A stretch of DNA of 10,624 nucleotides. Source: an uncultured Leucobacter sp. GTDB lineage: Bacteria > Actinomycetota > Actinomycetes > Actinomycetales > Microbacteriaceae. The DNA is taken from assembly GCA_937872275.1 (NCBI GenBank), contig CALMSE010000268.1, positions 1-10,624 of the forward strand. Direction: 5' to 3'. The notes below the pieces were generated by a model. The model saw only the letters and a list, made by a program, of their open reading frames with translations. It searched no databases and was not told the origin of the DNA. Positions 6,070 through 10,624 of this stretch are shown piece by piece (the first letter of the stretch is position 1; each line of letters starts with the position of its first letter). A program made the translations under genes and the position numbers.

Positions 6070-6978
6070 GTGCGCGACGACGGCCGTGGGCTCGACCTCA
6101 GCATCCGCGGGCTGCACGCGCTGACCACGGTGATCGAGGAGGGCCATTTCGGTCGGGCCGCCGCGCGCCTCTTCGTGACCGTCTCGGCGCTCAGCCAGCA
6201 GATCCGCCGGCTCGAGCAGCAGGTCGGCACCCGGCTCGTGAACCGCGAGGCGCACCCGATCGCGCTCACGCCCGCCGGCGAGCAGTTCCTGCCCCACGCG
6301 CGACGCGTGCTCGAGGCGGCCGAGGGCGCCGCTCTCGCCATCGCGCGCTTCGAGCGCAGGCAGGATCGGGTGCTGCGGATCGGGTTCATCAACGGCGTCG
6401 CCGGCCCGGCGACCAACGCCCTGCTCAGCCGACTGCACGGCAAGATCGAGCTCACCCAGCTCGACTGGCCCGAGCAGCTGACGGCCGTGGCGAGCGGCTC
6501 CGTCGACGCGTGCTTCATCAGGCCGCCGCTCCCGGAGCAGGAGGGGCTCGTCTTCGAACCGCTCGCCGTCGAGCCGCGGGTCGCGACCGTGCACCGCGGC
6601 CACCGCCTCGCGGGTCGGCCGAGCATCTCGATCTCCGAGCTCGACGGCGAGGTGCACATCGACACGGAGCCGGAGGTCCCGAAGTCCTGGATCAGGTGGT
6701 GGGCGGTGGATCCGCGGCCGAGCGGGGCGCGGGTGGAGTACGGCCCCGTGATCCGCACGATGGAGGAGCAGCTGCAGGTGGTCGCCTCCGGGGCGGCGAT
6801 CTCCATCACGGCGGCCTCGATCGCCGACTACTACTCCGGGGTGGGAGTCGACTTCATCCCGATCGACGACGTCGAGCCGTGCGCGGTCGAGCTGTGCACG
6901 CGCGTCGGCGACGACCACCCGGGCGTGCTCGAGCTGCGTCGGGCGGTCGCCGAGGTGCGGGCCTCGGCGGCCGGGTGA
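6070..6978 (+). CDS. LysR-type transcriptional regulator
   Basis: 302 aa, typical LysR length. The N-terminal winged helix-turn-helix spans about residues 12-70, with the recognisable F-G-R-A-A-A-R-L start (27-34), S-A-L-S-Q-Q-I (39-45) and L-E-Q-Q-V-G (48-53) pattern, then LTPAGEQF. The rest (about 92-295) is the periplasmic-binding-like effector domain. Cytoplasmic DNA-binding regulator, usually a tetramer that responds to a pathway metabolite (family knowledge). It diverges from the FMO gene, so that gene is the most likely target; the left operon and the minus-strand AKR-VOC pair could also be controlled (inferred). The stop is only 12 bp from the convergent VOC stop. The effector is unknown. 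Confidence 0.93.
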   Translation: MRDDGRGLDLSIRGLHALTTVIEEGHFGRAAARLFVTVSALSQQIRRLEQQVGTRLVNREAHPIALTPAGEQFLPHARRVLEAAEGAALAIARFERRQDRVLRIGFINGVAGPATNALLSRLHGKIELTQLDWPEQLTAVASGSVDACFIRPPLPEQEGLVFEPLAVEPRVATVHRGHRLAGRPSISISELDGEVHIDTEPEVPKSWIRWWAVDPRPSGARVEYGPVIRTMEEQLQVVASGAAISITAASIADYYSGVGVDFIPIDDVEPCAVELCTRVGDDHPGVLELRRAVAEVRASAAG

Positions 6979-6991
6979 GGGCCCCGGCCGC
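6967..6991. terminator. GC-rich hairpin between convergent LysR and VOC genes
   Basis: GCGGCCGGG (6967-6975) pairs perfectly with CCCGGCCGC (6983-6991) around a 7-nt loop. The 9-bp stem overlaps the end of the LysR gene and touches the stop of the VOC gene. Being symmetric it could end transcription from both sides, but there is no T-run, so strength is uncertain. Confidence 0.45.
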
Positions 6992-7929
6992 TACCGCCCC
7001 AGTGCCTCGTCGGCGGTGGCGCCGCCGGTCGCGACCGTCACCTGGGTGCCCCAGGGGTCGAAGGCCCTGACGGCGCGGCCGTCGTCGGAGAAGGCGACGC
7101 CGCGGGCGCCGAGGCGCGCGACGAGCGCGTCGAGATCCTCGCGCCCGGGAACGGTGATCGCGACGTCGCCGAGCCCGAGGGCGGCGGCCCGAGGGCCCGC
7201 TCCTCGGCTGTTCCAGACGTTCATCGCGACGTGGTGGTGGTAGCCGCCGGCGGAGGCGAAGAGCGCCCCCGGGTAGGAGGCGACCGTCGGCTCGAAGCCG
7301 AGCGCATCGACGTAGAAGGCCCGCGCCGTGGGGACGTCGCCGACCTGCAGGTGCACGTGCCCGACCTTGCCGGCGAGACGGGCCGCGTTCGCCGTCGCCT
7401 GCTCGTCGAGGTGATCGCGCAGGTAGGCGTTCGGGTCGAGGTACAGCGTGTCCATGCGCAGCTCGCCGCCCGGGCCCCGCGACCACTCCGAGCGATCGCG
7501 GTCGACGTACAGCTCGATGCCGTTGCCCTCCGGGTCGGTGAAGTAGAAGGCCTCGCTCACGAGGTGGTCGCTCGACCCGACGAAGCGACTGCGCGGATGC
7601 TGTGCGGCGCGGTAGACGGTGGCGGCGAGCGAGGCCTGATCCTCGAAGAGGAAGGCGGTGTGGAAGAGCCCCGCCTGACGCGGGTCGACCGGCGGCAGCC
7701 CCGGCGTCGCGACGAGCTTCACCAGAGGCAGGGGCCCTCTGCCGAGCACGCGATGCACCTCGCCGCCCCGGGCCAGCTCCTCCAACGGCTCCAGCGCGAG
7801 CGCATCCGCGTAATACGAGGACATCGCCTCGAGATCGCCGACGCGCAGGGTGACGGCGTCCATTCCGGTCTGCGCGCTCAGGCGCGTCTCCGAGGTCGGC
7901 GCGGGCGCGGTTCCGTCATTGCGAGTCAC
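6991..7929 (-). CDS. Two-domain VOC superfamily protein (CatE-like glyoxalase/extradiol dioxygenase fold)
   Basis: 312 aa from a GTG start (minus strand 7929) backed by AAAGGAGAG. Two vicinal-oxygen-chelate repeats are visible. Domain 1 (about 22-145) has VTLRVGDLEAMSSYY, H90 in LFHTAF and DPEGNGIELY (132-141). Domain 2 (about 185-300) has GHVHLQVGD (190-198), GGYHHHVAMNVW (228-239) and DPWGTQVTV (291-299). This layout resembles the Bacillus CatE-type ring-cleaving proteins. Candidate metal ligands are H193 and H231-H233, but the usual glutamate of the last strand is T298, so true catechol 2,3-dioxygenase activity is doubtful. It follows the AKR gene by 58 bp on the same strand, so both are probably one transcript. 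Function beyond the fold is inferred. Confidence 0.88.
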   Translation of the reverse strand: MTRNDGTAPAPTSETRLSAQTGMDAVTLRVGDLEAMSSYYADALALEPLEELARGGEVHRVLGRGPLPLVKLVATPGLPPVDPRQAGLFHTAFLFEDQASLAATVYRAAQHPRSRFVGSSDHLVSEAFYFTDPEGNGIELYVDRDRSEWSRGPGGELRMDTLYLDPNAYLRDHLDEQATANAARLAGKVGHVHLQVGDVPTARAFYVDALGFEPTVASYPGALFASAGGYHHHVAMNVWNSRGAGPRAAALGLGDVAITVPGREDLDALVARLGARGVAFSDDGRAVRAFDPWGTQVTVATGGATADEALGR

Positions 7930-7951
7930 GGTTCTCTCCTTTCGAAGCGGT

Positions 7952-7980
7952 GCGGGCGGGCGGCGGTGCGCCGCGCCCGC
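7952..7980 (-). other. Intercistronic GC hairpin between AKR and VOC genes
   Basis: GCGGGC (7952-7957) pairs with GCCCGC (7975-7980), and GCGGC (7960-7964) with GCCGC (7970-7974), around GGTGC with one 2-nt bulge (7958-7959). The 11-bp stem lies 7 nt past the AKR stop and before the VOC ribosome site. With no U-tract it may stabilise or partly attenuate the AKR-VOC transcript. Confidence 0.5.
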
Positions 7981-7987
7981 GAACGGG

Positions 7988-8941
7988 TCAGGCGCTCGCC
8001 GCGGTGAGCGCGTCGAGTTCGGCGCGGTCCAGCTCGAGCGTCAGCGAGGCGAGCAGCGCGGGCAGCTGCTCGGTGTTGCGAGCGCTCGCGATGGGGGCGG
8101 CGACCGTCGGCTGCTGCCTCAGCCAGGCGAGGGAGACCGTCGCGAGCTGCACGCCGCGCGCCCGCGCCACCTCGTCGAGCGCGGTGAGCACGGCGAGCCC
8201 GCGCTCGTCGAGGTACTTCGCAGCGCCCTCGGCGCGCACGCTGGCGCCGGGAGCGGCGGCGTCGGCCGCGGTGCGGTACTTGCCCGCGAGGAAGCCGCGG
8301 GCGAGCGAGTAGTACGGGAACACGGCCAGATCCGCGTCCTCGGCGACGGCGCGCAGGCCGTTCGTCTCGTAGCCGCGCTCGACGAGGCTGTAGTCGGGCT
8401 GCAGCGCCACGGGGGCGTGGAAGCCGCCGGCGGCCGCGATCCGCAGCCACTCTGCGGCGCGCTCGGCCGTGTAGTTCGAGATGCCGATCGCGCGGATCTT
8501 CCCCTCGTCCACCAGCTCCGAGAACGCCGCGACCGTCTCCTCGAGCGGGGACTGGGGGTCGTCGTAGTGCGCGTAGTAGAGGTCGATGCGGTCGGTGCCG
8601 AGACGCCGCAGGGAGGCGTCGGCCGCGGCCCGCACGTTGCTCGCGGCGAGGCCCGCGAAGTCGGGGTGGGTCGAGACCTTGCTCGCGATGACGACGCGAT
8701 CGCGGGCGCCGCGCGCGGCGAGCCACTCGCCGATGATGGTCTCGCTCTCGCCGCCCGAGTGGCCCGGCGCCCAGTGCGAGTAGCCGTCGGCGGTGTCGAT
8801 GAAGTCCCCGCCGCCCGCGGTGAAGGCGTCGAGCACCGCGAAGGAGGCGTCGCGGTCGGCCGTCCAGCCGAACACGTTGCCGCCGAACGCGAGCGCTGCG
8901 ATCTCGATGTCCGTGCGTGCGATGCGGCTTCGTGCGACCAT
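7988..8941 (-). CDS. Aldo/keto reductase (first of two)
   Basis: 317 aa with an ATG at 8941 preceded on the minus strand by AAGGAG. (beta/alpha)8-barrel NAD(P)H-dependent carbonyl reductase. The catalytic tetrad is complete: D49 and Y54 in FIDTADGYS, K88 in VVIASKV and H125 in LYYAHYDD. RRLGTDRIDLYY (112-123) and the GISNYTAE loop are classic for the family. C-terminal cofactor-binding segment ASARNTEQL is present. Soluble enzyme reducing aldehydes or ketones (family knowledge). It is probably first in a two-gene transcript with the VOC gene, and divergent from a second AKR across a 285-bp gap with an 18-nt repeat array. The two AKRs share the family pattern but differ in the N-terminus and active-site loops, so they do not look like a recent duplication. 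The substrate is unknown. Confidence 0.93.
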   Translation of the reverse strand: MVARSRIARTDIEIAALAFGGNVFGWTADRDASFAVLDAFTAGGGDFIDTADGYSHWAPGHSGGESETIIGEWLAARGARDRVVIASKVSTHPDFAGLAASNVRAAADASLRRLGTDRIDLYYAHYDDPQSPLEETVAAFSELVDEGKIRAIGISNYTAERAAEWLRIAAAGGFHAPVALQPDYSLVERGYETNGLRAVAEDADLAVFPYYSLARGFLAGKYRTAADAAAPGASVRAEGAAKYLDERGLAVLTALDEVARARGVQLATVSLAWLRQQPTVAAPIASARNTEQLPALLASLTLELDRAELDALTAASA

Positions 8942-9058
8942 GCTGGCTCCTTCGATCGTGGTTCTCCCGACTCAGGCTGCAACCGTATCCGCGGCCGCCG
9001 CATTCCCGAGCGCGCGGACGGGCCTACCGCCTCCCACCCCGCGCGCCCGACCCCGAAG

Positions 9059-9164
9059 TCCTGCACTCGGGCCGAGATCTGCATTCAGGCCGACGAGAAC
9101 CGCGGAAGCGCTCGGCCCGAATGCAGATCTCGGCCCGAATGCAGATCTCGGCCCGAATGAAGGA
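9059..9164. repeat. Inverted array of 18-nt units (two reverse, three forward)
   Basis: The unit is CTCGGCCCGAATGCAGAT. Forward copies: 9111-9128 and 9129-9146 (identical) and 9147-9164 (15 of 18). Reverse-complement copies: 9059-9076 (15 of 18) and 9077-9094 (16 of 18). A 16-nt spacer (9095-9110) separates the two orientations, so the arms can fold into a stem of about 36 bp. Each full junction creates AGATCT. It lies between the two divergent AKR genes, closer to the AKR at 9227. Function unknown; dispersed element or operator array. Confidence 0.85.
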
Positions 9165-9191
9165 TACAGACGGATACCGACCAGACGCCCT

Positions 9192-9220
9192 CTGACGAAA
9201 CGGCGGCGACCCCGTACCCT
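9192..9220 (+). promoter_or_regulatory. Promoter of the second aldo/keto reductase, possibly leaderless
   Basis: -35-like CTGACG (9192-9197, core TGAC) and -10-like TACCCT (9215-9220) are 17 bp apart. The -10 ends only 6 nt before ATG 9227, so transcription would begin at or next to the start codon. GGAGG (9221-9225) is too close to serve that ATG and would not be in the mRNA if the start site is at 9226-9227. Confidence 0.5.
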
Positions 9221-9226
9221 GGAGGA

Positions 9227-10237
9227 ATGGTGAACCATCGCTTCCTCGGCAACAGCGGCCTCAAGATCTCGGAGATCACCTTCGGCAACTGGGTGACCCA
9301 CGCGTCGCAGGTCGACGACGACGAGGCGATCGCGACGGTGCACGCGGCGCTCGACCTCGGCATCACGACGTTCGACACCGCCGACACCTACGCCAACACG
9401 GCGGCCGAGGTCGTGCTCGGCAGGGCGATCGCGGGCCATCGCCGCGAGAGCCTCGAGATCTTCACCAAGGTCTACTTCCCGACCGGGCCGAAGGGCCCGA
9501 ACGACACCGGGCTCAGCCGCAAGCACATCTTCGAGTCGATCGACGGCTCGCTGCGGCGTCTCGGCACCGACTACGTCGAGCTCTACCAGGCGCACCGCTA
9601 CGACCACGAGACTCCGCTCGAGGAGACGATGCAGGCCTTCGCCGATGTCGTGCGGCAGGGCAAGGCGCTCTACATCGGCGTCTCGGAGTGGACGGCCGAG
9701 CAGCTGCGCGAGGGGCACGCGCTCGCGACCCGGCTCGGCTTCCAGCTGATCTCGAACCAGCCGCAGTACTCGATGCTGTGGCGGGTGATCGAGGGGCGGG
9801 TCGTGCCGGCCTCGGAGGAGCTCGGCATCTCGCAGATCGTATGGTCGCCGATGGCGCAGGGCGTGCTCTCGGGCAAGTATCTGCCGGGGCAGCCGGTGCC
9901 CGCGGGGTCGCGTGCGACCGACGAGAACGGCTCCAGCTTCATGACGGGGTTCCTGCGCGACGAGGTGCTGGAGGCGGTGCAACGGCTGAAGCCCTTCGCC
10001 GCCGAGGCCGGGCTGACCATGCCGCAGCTCGCGATCGCCTGGGTGCTGCAGAACCCGAACGTCGCCGCGGCGCTCGTCGGCGCCTCGCGCCCCGAGCAAC
10101 TCGCCGACACCGTGAAGGCCTCGGGCGTCGTGCTCGACGCGGGTGCGATGGCGGCGATCGACGACGCTCTGGGCGACGCGGTCTTCGCCGACCCCGCGCA
10201 CACCGAGGAGCTCTCTCCGAAGCGCCGGTTGGTGTAG
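9227..10237 (+). CDS. Aldo/keto reductase (second; Kv-beta/AKR6-like branch)
   Basis: 336 aa ending at TAG 10235-10237. The N-terminus HRFLGNSGLKISEITFG is typical of the potassium-channel-beta-like bacterial AKRs. The catalytic tetrad is intact: D50 and Y55 in TTFDTADTY, K81 in FTKVYF and H123 in LYQAHRYD. GASRPEQL near the C-terminus is the NADPH 2'-phosphate-binding pattern, so NADPH use is likely. Cytoplasmic carbonyl reductase (family knowledge). The start could be ATG 9227 or GTG 9230. The promoter position favours leaderless use of ATG 9227, while GGAGG at 9221 would suit GTG better; the protein differs by one residue. It diverges from the other AKR gene and is convergent with a methyltransferase gene. 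Its place in the same metabolic route is possible but not shown by the sequence. Confidence 0.93.
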   Translation: MVNHRFLGNSGLKISEITFGNWVTHASQVDDDEAIATVHAALDLGITTFDTADTYANTAAEVVLGRAIAGHRRESLEIFTKVYFPTGPKGPNDTGLSRKHIFESIDGSLRRLGTDYVELYQAHRYDHETPLEETMQAFADVVRQGKALYIGVSEWTAEQLREGHALATRLGFQLISNQPQYSMLWRVIEGRVVPASEELGISQIVWSPMAQGVLSGKYLPGQPVPAGSRATDENGSSFMTGFLRDEVLEAVQRLKPFAAEAGLTMPQLAIAWVLQNPNVAAALVGASRPEQLADTVKASGVVLDAGAMAAIDDALGDAVFADPAHTEELSPKRRLV

Positions 10238-10238
10238 G

Positions 10239-10252
10239 CGGCGGATCCGCCG
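10239..10252. terminator. Short perfect palindrome after the second AKR gene
   Basis: CGGCGGATCCGCCG is a 14-bp perfect palindrome directly after the AKR stop, in the 62-bp gap to the convergent methyltransferase. A stem of about 5 bp would form; no T-run. It could help end transcription from either side, weak evidence. Confidence 0.25.
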
Positions 10253-10299
10253 GCGTCGACCCCGTGCCGCGACCCGTCCCTCGGCGCTGCCGACACGGT

Positions 10300-10624
10300 C
10301 TACCGCCGCACGGCCGACAGCACCGTGAACGTGCGGTCGCGCGACACCTGCCGGCTCGGGCCGATGACGCGCTCGACCAGCGGACGGTACCCGAGGTGCG
10401 AGTTGAAGACGAGGCGCAGCTCGCCGCCGGGGGCGAGCGCGCGTGCGCACGAGCGGATCAGCCGATGCGCCACCCCGGCGTGCACGGTCGCGCCCGTGTG
10501 GAACGGCGGGTTCAGCAGGATGAGATCGGCCCAGCCGTCGGGCACCGCCTCGGTGGCGTCGGCTCGATGCACCTCGACGCGGTCCGCGACGCCGGCGGCC
10601 TCGGCGGTGAGCCGGGTCGCGGCG
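10300..10624 (-). CDS. Class I SAM-dependent methyltransferase, RsmC/RlmG-like, C-terminal part only
   Basis: Partial; the frame is open to the window edge, so the N-terminus is missing (about 107 codons visible, stop TAG at 10302-10300). The stretch runs RVEVHRADATEAV, then LILLNPPFHTG (the NPPF motif of N-methylating enzymes with the HxG extension seen in RsmC and RlmG), then HRLIRSCARALAPGGELRLVF and a C-terminus GYRPLVERVIG...FTVLSAVRR. RsmC and RlmG methylate guanine N2 in 16S or 23S rRNA (family knowledge). Actinobacterial homologues are often annotated only as methyltransferases, so the exact target is not claimed. The GTG at 10572 is an internal codon, not the start, because homologous-looking SAM-fold sequence continues upstream of it. 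It is likely a housekeeping gene unrelated to the oxidoreductase island and may mark its border. Confidence 0.85.
   Translation of the reverse strand, partial: AATRLTAEAAGVADRVEVHRADATEAVPDGWADLILLNPPFHTGATVHAGVAHRLIRSCARALAPGGELRLVFNSHLGYRPLVERVIGPSRQVSRDRTFTVLSAVRR

Noticed and set aside
5652..6809. Upstream extension of the minus-strand FMO frame, open to 6809
   Set aside because: It runs through intergenic repeats and antisense to the LysR gene. A strong ribosome site and the Rossmann N-terminus place the true start at 5651.
9059..9164. CRISPR array
   Set aside because: The 18-nt units are directly adjacent without spacers and occur in both orientations; no cas genes are in the window.
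7988..10237. Recent tandem duplication of the two AKR genes
   Set aside because: They share only the family motifs; N-termini, loops and C-termini differ clearly and they belong to different branches.
8972..10450. Long minus-strand frame opposite the second AKR
   Set aside because: Mirror translation of the AKR gene and repeat array; the tail is the repeat read as protein.

Overview
The window is very GC-rich (visibly around 70 %), with strong third-position G/C, AGGAG-type ribosome sites and a few GTG starts. This fits a high-GC actinobacterium. The protein types and intergenic repeats suggest Micrococcales/Microbacteriaceae (for example a Leucobacter- or Microbacterium-like genome), but that placement is inference. 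No rRNA, tRNA, insertion sequence or CRISPR was seen.

Left part (1-4121, plus strand): a probable catabolic operon. It holds the 3' end of an HSL-type alpha/beta hydrolase whose nucleophile serine is the first codon of the window, a class B flavin monooxygenase of the Baeyer-Villiger (cyclohexanone monooxygenase) type, a zinc-dependent alcohol dehydrogenase and an SDR dehydrogenase. Read as a route, the dehydrogenases oxidise an alcohol to a ketone, the monooxygenase inserts oxygen to give an ester or lactone, and the hydrolase opens it. The natural substrate cannot be read from the sequence. The monooxygenase is odd: the histidine of the Baeyer-Villiger fingerprint is a valine (V165).

Middle part (4122-6978): a convergent gap with degenerate 15-bp repeats leads to a minus-strand FMO-like monooxygenase with an intact fingerprint. 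It is divergent from a LysR-type regulator. The 418-bp gap between them holds a 77-bp palindrome built from 18-nt units and a heptamer tandem repeat.

Right part (6979-10624): a minus-strand pair (aldo/keto reductase, then a two-domain VOC/glyoxalase-fold protein) faces the LysR gene tail to tail, with a GC hairpin between. A second aldo/keto reductase diverges from the pair. The 285-bp gap between the two reductases holds another inverted array of 18-nt units, unrelated in sequence to the first but alike in design. The right edge is the 3' part of a minus-strand RsmC/RlmG-like methyltransferase.

Overall this is an oxidoreductase-rich accessory island: two flavin monooxygenases, four NAD(P)-dependent oxidoreductases, a VOC protein, an esterase and one regulator. 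The best leads are the His-less Baeyer-Villiger enzyme and the two structurally parallel 18-nt inverted arrays, both in divergent intergenic regions.
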